Shown here: positions 44,831 to 56,177 of the stretch, piece after piece
Layout: every line of letters starts with the position of its first letter
How positions within the stretch are numbered: position 1 is the first letter of the stretch
Assembly (NCBI GenBank): GCA_027924585.1
Contig: BSBM01000372.1
Location: 32,668,001 to 32,732,000, forward strand
Reading direction: 5' to 3'
DNA length: 64,000 nt
DNA from: Larix kaempferi
Taxonomy: Eukaryota > Streptophyta > Pinopsida > Pinales > Pinaceae
Made by a program: the position numbers and the translations under genes
Notes under the pieces: generated by a model
Told to the model about the DNA's origin: nothing
Databases searched by the model: none
What the model saw: the letters and a program-made list of their open reading frames with translations, nothing else

Positions 44831-46440
44831 AGATCCTGGGAACTTCAATATCTTTAATATTTTCAATAGATAAATTTGTTGCTGAACAAATGTTGTAGTC
44901 CTTCTTTTGTAGGTGATGGTATACGATCTTTCCTACACAACAAGTTAAATTGCATGATTAGAAAACATCTCATAGTTTTCAGAACAAATTCTTACACATA
45001 AAGAAATATGTCATACAGTCATGCAATTATCTTAGCCAATGCTTCAATACAACATTTATCCATATCCCGTAACTTTCTAGATGCCTTCCAGTCTCTACCA
45101 GAACATTGTTAAGAGTTTGCACTACTCCCAACATGTCAGCAAAGAGGTTTCATTCTAGATAAGTAGCACTGGAATGTTGTACAGTGCCATAGGCCACTTA
45201 CCCATCACATGCATATTAGTAGTATACTGTTCATTAATGTAATCATTCTAATATGCACAATACATATCCTAAGTCTAGGAACATGAGCATATACATCATT
45301 GAACAATTTTATTTAAACAAACAAATATGCAAGAAATGATAATTAAAAATACTTATCTTTGTTTGGTTTTGGGTGGACTCCCTCTGAGTCTTTGCTTCCT
45401 TGCAGGAGTTGTTGAAGTAGCTTCTTCTACACCTTTCTGTTGTGGAATGTAGAAAGATGGTAAACTCCCTCTGAATATCTGCATCCTTGCAGAAACTACT
45501 GGAGTGTGCTCCTTTGCTTTCTTGCAGGAACAACTGGAGTGTGCTCCCTCTTGATCTTTGCTTCCTGGATTACCTGTCCTTGAACTTACATCCATTTTTA
45601 ATCACTATGCATGATTATTAGTATCATCATTGTGTTATCCTTGAGGTCTCATACATAATCACACATTTATTAGTATAATCTTAATACTATCAAAACACAA
45701 TAATCTTAAACATGTATAGTCATGATCATTCACAGATAATAAACATTAGTACTCAAGGTTTCAGGGAAGTCTTCTTTTACTCATGCATATTCTTATTTGA
45801 TCATAGGACTCTTCTGATTAGTTAAATCATCAATGCATAAACCCGTGATTACTCAAACCTATACCTTCATGATTCTTCTGGTTAGTCATATCATCAATTA
45901 TGGTAAGAAACATAATATGCATACAGCCATGACTATTCAAACCTATGACTTCATGAATAATCATTATCAACAACACAACAGTATAAGATCGTAACACAAG
46001 GTAGGATTCTAGCTTGATATAGGAAAAACGTACCTGGATTAGCGTGCTAGCTAGTTATGTATAACATACCTGGATAATGTCTTATGGTTCTCTTCAGTGA
46101 CTTGTGCTAGTAACCTGCATGTCTCATAGGTTAACCATTGTAGGACCAAGTTATACATACCTCGAAAGTAGATCTTCTATGTGATCCATGACAATGGATG
46201 AATCTTTGTCTTCATGTCACCATGATCATATGTTCTTGAAGTAGAACATGATTTGTCTTTCTTGGTGTACCTTTTATGTTAGCGAACAACATAAACCTCA
46301 TACAACATCACAATGCATTAGTACATTCATAAGTGTCAAAACCTTAATCAATGAATATCTTCTATTAAGGTGATACGACAAGTCTAGTAATTAATCAAGA
46401 TTGTACTGTAATGATATGAAGACAAACATATGATAAAATT
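44831..46440 (-). other. Copia-D spacer
   Basis: As in A and B. Contains a frame with SSRTGNPGSKDQEGAHSS (45595-45353) partly duplicated (GAHSS ... EHTPVVSA), a 46-nt block at 46115-46160 and AATCCAG/GTACG. No integrase. Confidence 0.7.
46115..46160 (-). other. 46-nt conserved intron-like block (copy D)
   Basis: Sense TCGAG/GTATGTATAA ... ACATGCAG/GTTAC. Confidence 0.7.
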
Positions 46441-47931
46441 AACCATGAAACATACCTGTAAGCCATACCTGTCTAGATTTCTTGTAATCTTCTTATGGAA
46501 GGCCTTAGCCTCATCTCCCTGTGAGACAGGAACTTCTTCACTTATGCAGGTGACCAATCCATATTCTTCTAGGATTAACCCAATCCACTTGATTTGCAAG
46601 AACTGGACCTAGAGCTGGATTAGGGTTTGTCAAGGAAACCCCAAAAATTCAAACTTTGAATTTCAAACTTCCGAAAGGATAGAAATATGCGCTTTGATGA
46701 GCTGATCAAGTTGGTATATTCAGAATTTGAAAACTGCAAAGTTTCACCCCTCAAAATTGCCTTTTAGATTTCTGGATTCACTAGGGATGACCCTAAATTA
46801 GGGTTTGAGTTTTCCGGAGCTTCACCCAACCAAAATATTTGATTCAAATCTCTAAGCTTTGATTTTTTTGAGGCGCTTCCAGCCGTGGTCACAGATTTCC
46901 AAAATTCCAAGTTTTGCAGAAGCCCTAATTTTCCATCTTTCCGATCAAAGTCCCGAACTGGGGTTTGATCAAGCCCGGCCTTCTGCCCAACCAAAAAATC
47001 TGATATTGGTCTCTAAATTTCGATTTTGATGATTTGCATCTATCTGTGGTCTTCGATTAGAGAAATTCCAACTTTCTCCGAAGCCCTAAATTCCGGAAGC
47101 CATGAATGAAGGTGCTCAAAAATAATTCTGTTTTGACAGAAATATGTACTTGATTGTTTCTGGTGTAACTTCGAACTTTTCGATCCAAAGGGTCTGAAAC
47201 ATTTTCCGGAGATAGCCTGACCTGTTATATTTCCATCCCTATAGGTATGACCTCAATTGGATTCTCTAAGAGAGAGTTATGCCAAGTGTCGCAATGTGAC
47301 CTGTTTATGGGATAATACAGGAGAGTGAACTTGTACGGCGTTCCACGTGTCACTGGTTCAACTTCTGCCTTTGAAAACGTTTCCTGAGATATCCTGACCT
47401 GTTATCTTTCCATCCCGATATGTTTGACCTCGATTGGATTCTCTAAGAGAGAGTTATGCCAAGTGTCGCAACATGACCTGTTTATGGGATAATACAGGAG
47501 AGCGAACTTGTACGGCATTCCACGTGTCACTGGTTCCACTTCGGCCTCTGCAAATTTTTTTTGAGATAGTACAGTCTATGTACTACCTGTCACTTTTTAC
47601 TAAATTTCATTTGGATCTTCCTAGCCCAAGTTATGACCTTTTTCCCAAGGTCACCCGATGTTGACTTAGATCTGGAAGAGGCAAAAACCCTATATTGTAC
47701 AGATCATAAATCACAAAGTACAACGAATTAGAGGTTGTCCTTTGGAAAAAAGGTACATGGGGATCTGATATTCGACCTGTAAAAGTTTCAGATCCGACAA
47801 CTTCTCCAAAATGGATTTATAGCGAAAGTTCTACGATGACTGGTTTTTTCTATATCAAGCCCTAGCATCGTAAGTGCAACAAGTGTCATACATGCCATAT
47901 CATGCCTTCTTTCAGGCTAGCTCTGATACCA
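46441..47931 (-). other. Copia-D gag stub, leader and PBS
   Basis: Stub IKWIGLILEEYGLVTC then ISEEVPVSQGDEA (46599-46470). Leader with a doubled ~180-bp unit, each with CACGTG (47344-47349, 47521-47526). PBS 47919-47931. Confidence 0.75.
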
Positions 47932-48577
47932 TGTTAAATTTTTAGAATTTACTTCAATCTGATCTAGGATCTTAACTGAGAGAACAACATGTACAGCAAA
48001 TCTACAACATATCAATCATGGACACAATAATGCAAGCACACAAGAGACACAGAGTTTACTTGGGGAAAACCATAAAGGTGAAAAACCCCAATAACTTCCT
48101 CAGAGATAGATAGAGCAATGATACAACCAGAATACAAGAGATAGTCTTCTCTTAGCAGCAGAGCCTCCTCCTCCACAAGTGCGCCACTCTCCAAAGTGTG
48201 AGTGAGAGAATAGAATGTGTAAAATGAGAGAGACACACTCTCTATTTATACACTAACTTGACTTGACCTTTACTCAACTAGGTCGGCCTCAACTTAACCA
48301 CTTAACATAATGCTGACTGGGCTGACCCCCACTAGGGTGGTCTAATAACCCTTTGACCCACATGGCCGACCCCCAATAGGGTGGTCTAATAACCCTTTGA
48401 CCCACATGACTTATACAGGGCCGACCCCAACAAGGTGGTCTAATAACCCATCAAGTATAAGTTACGACACTTACAATATAAATGACGACACTTCCATATA
48501 GAGGAATAATAACATCTCTATAGGAATACAATATACATATATGTGAAATACATTCCGAATTTACATATACATCAACA
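47932..48577 (-). repeat. Copia-D 5' LTR
   Basis: 646 bp partner of 41223-41868. Confidence 0.93.
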
Positions 48578-48582
48578 CTTTC

Positions 48583-51453
48583 TTTCCAAAATTTGGCTTC
48601 CCAAAACTTCTCTTCTGGAACCTTGAGTAGAGCCACCCATGCACTACAATTGTGTGTTTCCAAAATCAAGGAGATGTGGATTTTCTTTTTCATTTTGATA
48701 TCCCCTATAACATCACCACTAAACACAAAAATGTTAATTAAATCCATCAAATCCATGTTTGCACAATTACTCTTTACCTCTTTTATATTTTGGAAACCCC
48801 TTATGATACCATTGTAATTCTTGAAGTTACCACTGAGTTGCCCAACTTTCAGTATTTGAGATCCCATGAATATTTTAGAGAGGAACCACCATGATTGTTG
48901 CTGCACTACTCTGATTAAAATCACTTTATTAAGTGGGGAATCCATCCCCCATACTAGTTGTTTCCCCTAAAAATTGAAACCAATGAGACTAAGAATTATC
49001 CCAGGGTCCCATTGCTTGTATTTCACTCCAACAATTAGGAATGCTCTCCAACCCATACCATTAGGAAAGAGAAATCATGGATCCCATTTTCTTGTATGCA
49101 TTCTTACAAACATCATGAGTACAAAATATATATCATCAAAGTACATAACAACATAATAAATATGTACATCAAGGAGGTGCCTCATCAAAAAATCATGAAA
49201 GTGCTTATACCTCCAAGTAAGTAGATCACCATTTTCCAAGTGAATACAAGCTTCAAGTGACCAATCAAATCTGATCCAATGACATAGGTGAGGATTCCAT
49301 GTCCTATAATGCTGCTCCAAAAGGATGTAAGATGCATCAAAATAATCATCCATGTGTTCTTTCATCCAATAAGTGAATGAAGAACCTCCACTAAAATCTG
49401 AACCAAGTAGGGAACAAAGAAAACAATGAGCCTTCAAGGGGCTCACATAAGTAGAATTTGTGCATCAATGAACATGTGTATCATCAAGAAATAACATAGG
49501 ATGTTGCTGCCAATAATAATTTGCTCCAATCATATATCTCTTCACCCAAGTAGTGGATGAATTTCCTCCAATATCAATGGAACTAAGCAAGGAGCAAGAA
49601 AAATCATGTGTCTTCAAGTGACTCAAGTGAACATCATAATTGCATCCATGTGGATGTGTCTCATCATAAGGTAATAAGGGATGCTTTTGAAAATGTAAAT
49701 AAGACATGGCTCTAATAATGTCATCATATAAAGGAGAGATAGGAGTTTGATGCTCCTCATGTGGCACCATAAAAAATAAACCTTGCACCCATACTTCATT
49801 AGGATGAATGCTGCAAAATATGGAAGTGTATGATGTAGGAGAATGAACCAACTCACCCAAATGATCAGAAAGTGCAGAAGTGTTTTCATGTGAATGCTCC
49901 ATAATGGTAGGATCATGCACCTCCCTCAAAAGGGCAAAACTTTCCTCATAGGTTGGTTCCAAGGTAGTGGAATAATACACTTCTTAAAAAATTGTGTCAC
50001 CATTTCCAAGAGGAAACTCAAGTTCCTCTTCCACCACATCAAGTGTTTGGATGTCATCAAGCTCATATTAAAACACATCAAGCACATGAAAATTTTCATG
50101 TTTCTCATGATCTCCCATGTCATGAGAATCCTCCATGCAATCTACCATATGACAATTTGAAACATAGGAGGAAGAGCAAGTATATTGCAACCTTTCAAGA
50201 AGTTGCTTATTTTGAATTTTGAGTTTCTGAATATCCTCATTATTCTTCAAGGGTGCATCATGTAATAATTCATTAAACTCAACCAAATTGTTTCTGTCAA
50301 AAGGAAAAGACATGAAATTACCTTTGATTTTGCACATCGCTCTTTGGATCTTCTTTTCATTCATATTCAAAGACCATTCAAGAAAATGAGGCTCTTGCAA
50401 ATGAGCCTCCTCATCTTCTTCCTTCTTTCTTGGACCAATTTCATGAAGCTCAAGTGGTGATGGGGAAGTTGATCTTGGTTCTTCTTCAACGGATACAAGG
50501 TATTTATTCTCATGCTTAATGGAACTTGGGCTTGCAGCAACACTTTCAAAAGTGATCTCTATGTCACCAACATAGAGGTGTGAGCACCCATCAGAAGGTA
50601 CTCCTTCATAGTTTAAGCATCCATTAGTAGATGCTCTTTGTTTCATTTCCAAGGTAGAATGTGTCTTGAAATGATATTAAATACTTTCAATAGAACCTTC
50701 TTCACATTCATGTGATGTCTCTTCATCTTTTTCAGAGTCACTTGGGAGTGACTTTCGATCCTCTTCATGTACTGCTTCTTCTACTTCATTTATTTCAGAA
50801 CTAGGTGGTTCATGGGTCTCCTCCTTTTGCTCCTTCAAGAAAGTTGATGCATTTTTCCCTTTGGTTTCCTTAAGATAAATATTATTTGGAATCTCTTTTT
50901 GAATAAATCCAAAAAAATATCCTCAAGTAGGACATGCATGCCTTCCCGGAAGCTTCATATATTTCATTGATCTTTTCACTCACACAAATATGATTTTCTC
51001 TCCAAGGTCCTTTACAAGAATGGCATAAAACTTTCTTCACTAACTCCACATATTTTGGAGTATTAATATTTTCTTTGGAATCAATAAATTTAGGTGTAGT
51101 AGGCCTTGGTGTTCTCTGAATTCATTTTCTCTATTATGGGGTCCTGTTCTTCACAAAAAATGCTCACCCATTGGCTTATTTTCCTCATAATGAGAACTAT
51201 TGCTGCCTCCTATTACTCCTTTGCTCCCAAGTTGGCTAGCCAACAATTCGAATTCTTTCATCATCTGCTTGGTCATGTCTTCAAATATTGGTTTCATGAG
51301 TTTCCTAAGATTCTCTCCATCATCTGAGTTTCCCTTTTCATCCCTAGTCATAGTTTCCTCAAAAAATTGCTCTTCTTTTCCTACTTTTTCCTCTTTAACA
51401 AAAACACTTTTGGTTTCAATATCTAATGGTGGTCCATGAATTATTTTCCTCAT
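48583..51453 (-). pseudogene. LARD-A internal coding region of unknown type with a gag-like knuckle
   Basis: Starts 45 nt from the PBS. Several open stretches (51453-51151, 50652-50068, 49980-49465, 49446-49075, 48945-48583) share one minus-strand frame, about 950 codons in all, with a few stops and at least two local shifts. The first part is Glu/Lys-rich (KPIFEDMTKQMMKEFELLA, helical). At 50981-51025 a shifted frame reads CHSCKGPWRENHIC, the CX2C...W...HXC knuckle form of Ty3 gag proteins. An acidic linker follows. Farther on, two modules repeat: HLSHLKTHDFSCSLLSS ... GGNSSTTW and YVSPLKAHCFLCSLLGS ... GGSSFTYW. Near the end QWDPGIILSLIGFN occurs. No PR, RT, RNase H or IN motif. I do not recognise the downstream part. 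Confidence 0.6.
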
Positions 51454-51485
51454 GAATATAAGACCACATTAGGTTCCAATATCAT

Positions 51486-51497
51486 GCTCCGATACCA
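51486..51497 (-). promoter_or_regulatory. LARD-A primer binding site (tRNA-iMet)
   Basis: Minus TGGTATCGGAGC, one change from the usual TGGTATCAGAGC, one base from the LTR. Confidence 0.8.
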
Positions 51498-51498
51498 C

Positions 51499-53637
51499 TG
51501 TAATGTCCCTTTTTTGAAATTTATTAAAATGGTGAAATTTTCAACTTTTTCCACTAGTTCCACCTTTGACTAGTATTGGTCTCTTGGTCTCCAGATGACT
51601 CCAAATGCTCCCAAATTGTTACAGAAGGTGTATGGATGATATTAGGACACAATTATTAGGTTCCTGGATGCTTTATATTCTTCAAGAGTCTTCTTCAACT
51701 CTCCTTAAGTTTTGGCGAAAGTAGGGAGTTTTACTAGCAATTTCTCCTTGACTAGTATTGGTCTCTTGGTCTCCAAATGAATCCAAATGCTTGTATAATG
51801 ATTTTAAAGGTATTTGAGAGGTATTAAGACATATAAAAGAGGCTTATGGATACTTAAAAACCCTTAAAACACTTCTGCAACATGCATTTAAAATCTGGAC
51901 AAAGTAGGGAAGATTACTAGTAATTTCGAGCTTCAAATCCCCCAAGGGTAGTGGACAAATATAGATTCCCAAATGCTGTTAAAACCTTCCAAAATTCTGA
52001 ACAGAGGTATGGTAATGATAAGTGGCTTTGATGAGCTCCCCAATTTATCCTTAACTAGTTCTTATGGCCTTCTACAACTCCTTAAAATCATATGTTTATA
52101 TGCAAGATTTCACATAGGGGGAAAAGCTAGTTATTTTCACCGTGACTTATGAAATTCGACTTTTAGGTGCCAAGGGATTATGATATGTTAATGAAAATTA
52201 TTCAGAATTTTAATAAAACTCAATACATCAACAAATTCACAGAGAATAACTGATATAACTCGAAATAGTGTCTCTTCAAACGCCAACAACAAGATCTAGG
52301 GGAAATGGCATCATTTATGCATTATTTGCTATTTTTGCATAACTCCACTTAGTATTTCGACCTGAGAGTCTCATGAGAAGTAAAAAATTTTATATATATC
52401 AGATTAAAAATATATGGGGCCTCAATATCTATCCCAAAGAGTTCATCACCTCAACAAGTGCGCCTCTCCTCAAGGAGCAAGAATATGCCAAGAAATAAAG
52501 GAATGGTTGTAGAAGCAAGCTGAAAGAGATGTGACCATGAGCTTTCCTATAGCTTCAACCTGTAACAAAATACTCCATTAAATCTACAAATGAAATGTCT
52601 GAATGGCCTTACAATTACCAACTAGGATGGGAATCTTTCACCCTCAAAATTGGTGCTAAGGCAAGTAAAGTAGCACTCCACTAGCTCTTCTCTCCCAAAT
52701 GCAAAATGAAAATTCTAAAATGATAAAAAAATACCATACTTCTTTGTTATTGTCTTTTATAAACTTCTAAGGTCATCCATGGGTCTAATTCCTCCCAAGA
52801 GCTTCATTCCAACTCACGTTGGGAAGAGATTCTCAAGTATGCCACTTGTCCTTCCAATTCTAGCCCTCTCCTTCTCCAAATTCGAATTGGTGTCTCTTTG
52901 GCTTCCCTAACTCACTTGAGCGCCCTCTTGGAGACTATTTTTAGCCCTGACATGTCATATATGTCATATGTCAGCCTTTATGTCTGATTTGTGTCATAGG
53001 TTTCATAGCATCTTCATCATTGTTTTCATAGAGCTAGGGAATCTAGTCCAAGTGTCTCACTAGCTCCAAAATGCCTCTTCCTCTTCCATGGGAGTTACTC
53101 TTCCACTCCAATTCGACCTTAATTTATTCATGCCAAGTATATTTACCTTCCAAATCATCCCAAGAACCTTGGGCTTCTTATGGATTCGAAATGACAAGAT
53201 GACAATGTCATGTGGCATAGAAAATCTAGCTTGTGTGGGTCCCACATCCTCCATGTGTCTTCATGATCAATTGCCACTTTGATTTTCCATTGTATTTATT
53301 TATTTAGATCCTTTATTAAATATTTATTCCAGTCTAATGTTCAAACATAATTTATTATCTCCCTTATTTCAAATACTAAAGCTTCCACCCCCCAACCTAG
53401 GGAACTAGTAATTTTCCTCCATGGCAGTTCATTTGGATGGGTATATTACAACTTTGAATTGGGAATTTATCTTAATGTGACCCACCTTGTCCATTTGGAT
53501 CTAATTTCACATTATTACTAACTTGGATTTCATTCTTGGAATTTATTTGACCCTTAGCATCCATTTTAACAAAATATCATGAGTATGGCCAAGGGGCTTA
53601 GGCCATTGTGACCAATGCAAAATTTTGGGACATGACA
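51499..53637 (-). repeat. LARD-A 5' LTR (2139 bp)
   Basis: Intact copy, clearly diverged from the 3' LTR (several percent by eye). Open frames in it are short and unsupported. Confidence 0.9.
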
Positions 53638-54742
53638 ATTAAGGTAGACTTGTCTAAGGCATATGACATAGTTAATTGGATTTATCTGAGATTTGTGTTT
53701 ATACAGGTTTCCTTCCAGCTACAGTTTATAAATTGGATCATGTCTTGTGTTACTACATTTTATTTTGTTGCCTTAATCAATGGATCTACTTCCACTTTAT
53801 TCAGACTGGGAAGGGGTCTCAGACAAGGATGCCCTCTGGGACCTCTCATGTTTATCTTGGTATTTGAAGGGATTGACAGAATTATCTTGCACACAAAGCA
53901 TATAGGCTTTTTAAAAGGTATATCTGTTGGGGACTCCATTTTTGTTACTCATCCTTTTTTCGTTGATGATATTTTACTCTTCTCTAGTGGTTCTAGGAGA
54001 GAAGTGCGTATGTTACAGGGGTTCTTGAAAAATTTTGTATATGCTTTAGGTATGAGCTACAATATAAGGAAATATTATGTTTCTTTTATGAATATCGCAC
54101 AGGAAGATATAGACTAGATCTTTACCCATTTAGTTTCCCCCCTGGTGAATATTGAGAATGGGCTCAAGTATCTTGGTTTTGTCTTGAAGCCTAATGATTA
54201 TCATAGGTGGGACTGGTCTTGGTTAATTGGGAATATTGAGTAAATATTCCAAATATGGTGCAATAAATGGATTAGCAGAGGGGGCAAATTGGTTTTGGTA
54301 AAATATGTGCTTGAATGTGTTCCAATTTATTGGGTCTCTTTGTCCTATGTCACTATTGGTACTTTGGATAAAATTAGAAACATAAACTAAAATTTCTTAT
54401 GGAAGGGGAGCAAAGATGGTTTCTCTCCACATTGGGAAACCTAGAATAAATTAGCTTGGCTAAAGGAGATGGGTGGCTAGCGGTTAAAGAACCCCTTTAG
54501 TTTTTCTAACGATTTACTAGCCAGCGGTGTTTGGAGAATTTTGAGAGGTGAGGGATTGTGGGTGAAGGTTGTATATAACAAATATATATCTCTCCTTTAT
54601 GTTGAGGAATAATTTAGAACTAGATATAAATATTTTAGGAATGTCTCTATAATGTGGAGAGCTCCCCTATTGGCCTTTGATGTTATAGGTGACTGGTTGG
54701 AATGCCAAATTGGTAATGGAAGGAAGCTCAAATTGGGGCAAG
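53638..54742 (+). pseudogene. L1 ORF2 RT palm to C-terminus
   Basis: Continues the L1 of 22621-24616. RT motif A KVDLSKAYDIVNW, then FVALINGSTSTLF, GRGLRQGCPLGPLMFILVFEG (motif B) and HPFFVDDILLFSSG (motif C with FVDD intact). An open stretch runs to 54117. The thumb and C-terminal zinc-like region follow with stops: GLKYLGFVLKPND, LWKGSKDGFSPHWETWN, WLKEMGG. Cut by LARD-B at 54742. The lesions rule out activity although the catalytic pair remains. Confidence 0.9.
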
Positions 54743-56177
54743 TTTAATATACCCAATAAAAAAATTAGGAATATTATCTCCAAGGTTCCAATTTTAATTA
54801 TGTTGATTTTCAACTTTTTCCCAAATAGTGGCTTATGAAGGATTGTGAGATGTTCTTATTCAACAACAGTGGAGTGTATGTGTATTTCTGATGTCCATTA
54901 AAGGTGTGAAACTCATTAATGTGTTTAGATTCCACTTATATGTGTCCCAAATAATATATGATATAACATTGGAAGTTGGTAAAGAAACTAGGAACACTAG
55001 TTCAATTTTGGCCACATCGAACATAAGGTTTTCAACTCTTCCAAAACACTACCATAGAGACTTGAATTATCCCAATATCAGTTTAATGGACTCAAATAGA
55101 CTCAATTAAAACTATTTGACCCACTTATATACTGCAAATAACTTCCAAAGAAGTATGAAAGACACCCTCTCAAGACTAGTGAGAAACTAGCTCGATTTCC
55201 CCCACATAGGAATACTAGCCTTTCAACTTGACCCAAACACCTCCTAATAGACTCTAATCCTTCCAAATAGATTAAATAACACTCAAATACATATGAAAAA
55301 TTATAAATGAATCAGTAACATACCACATGGGACTTCTATTAAAGTTTTACAATTAGTATTGTAAATGGCATAACCATATGAGAATTAGAAAGATTTAGCT
55401 CAATCATTAGAACGTCTCGTTGAATGAAAAAAAGTGTTTACCACTGGAAAAAATGCTATGAATGCATCAGAATAGGTCTCATATCCCATAAATTATCATA
55501 ATTGTTCAAACCAAAACCATCATTCTGTGCCTCCTCCACCGATACAAGCTCTAAATTAACAAGAAACACCTCCGAATGATAGAGCAACATCCAAAAATGC
55601 TCCCTTTGTCACATAAAAGTCATATAATTTCTAAGAATTATATATTCAAGTGAAAATGTATCTAATGGTTCACCCTCATCAAGTAAGAACCCATAACTCC
55701 AACACCCAAATGCCCGGAAAACACCATAAACCTCTATTGCTAAAACATGAAATTCAAAACACCTGTAGATGAATTCGAACCAGTAATAGAATAGTATATA
55801 AACCTGCATCAACTGAATCTCACTTTAGAAATATGAGTGATTCCTCCTCGCTTGTCATTCACATGACGAACAATTGATAAATCTGAGTGATTTATCCTCT
55901 CTTGCTAGCTAGGGTGGAATCTTTCACCATCGAAACTAGTTATGTATAAAGGGGCACATCTCCCAAGCTTGAGAATCTCAATGGATCTCCAAAACCAAAA
56001 TTCAAACGACCAAAACTTCCCTTCACTTGTATCTTCACTCTTTTTATAAATCTTCATGGAGCATTTCCCCCTCATTCACCACCTTGATAATTTTTCATTA
56101 CTTTACCAAGTGACTTAATCCAATGCATCCCCTTAGTCCAATGGAGTGGTCCTTAGCAAAAATTTGGGGACATTATA
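54743..56177 (-). repeat. LARD-B 3' LTR
   Basis: 1435 bp, TTTAATAT...GACATTATA (first TG mutated). Aligns to 59232 onward (AGGAATATTATCTC, then AACAA(C/T)AGTGGAGTGT). The right copy holds ~195 bp extra near 59900-60100. No gene. Confidence 0.8.

Larger units (their letters stand above)
41223..48577 (-). mobile_element. Copia-D: IN-less Copia element inside LARD-A
   Basis: Minus strand. LTRs 41223-41868 and 47932-48577, 646 bp each, about 17 differences seen, mostly transitions. Target duplication CTTTC exact (41218-41222, 48578-48582). PBS 47919-47931. LTR sequence is close to Copia-B. Gag stub, spacer, RT with the 39-nt deletion and +2 shift shared with A, RNase H and arrays. Confidence 0.94.
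24617..53637 (-). mobile_element. LARD-A: large LTR element without pol
   Basis: Minus-strand element. Its 3' LTR is split (24617-25839 and 40245-41153) and its 5' LTR is intact (51499-53637, 2139 bp). PBS 51486-51497 matches tRNA-iMet with one change. The PPT is at 41154-41166. Termini are TGTAATGTC and GACATGACA. Flanks GTTAA (24612-24616) and ATTAA (after 53637) give a target duplication with one mismatch. The internal region is about 3 kb once Copia-D is removed. It encodes a decayed frame with a gag-like knuckle but no PR, RT or IN, fitting a large retrotransposon derivative. Confidence 0.85.

Noticed and set aside
48451-48945. 164-aa frame taken as one gene
   Set aside because: It crosses the Copia-D LTR boundary at 48577; only 48583-48945 belongs to LARD-A.
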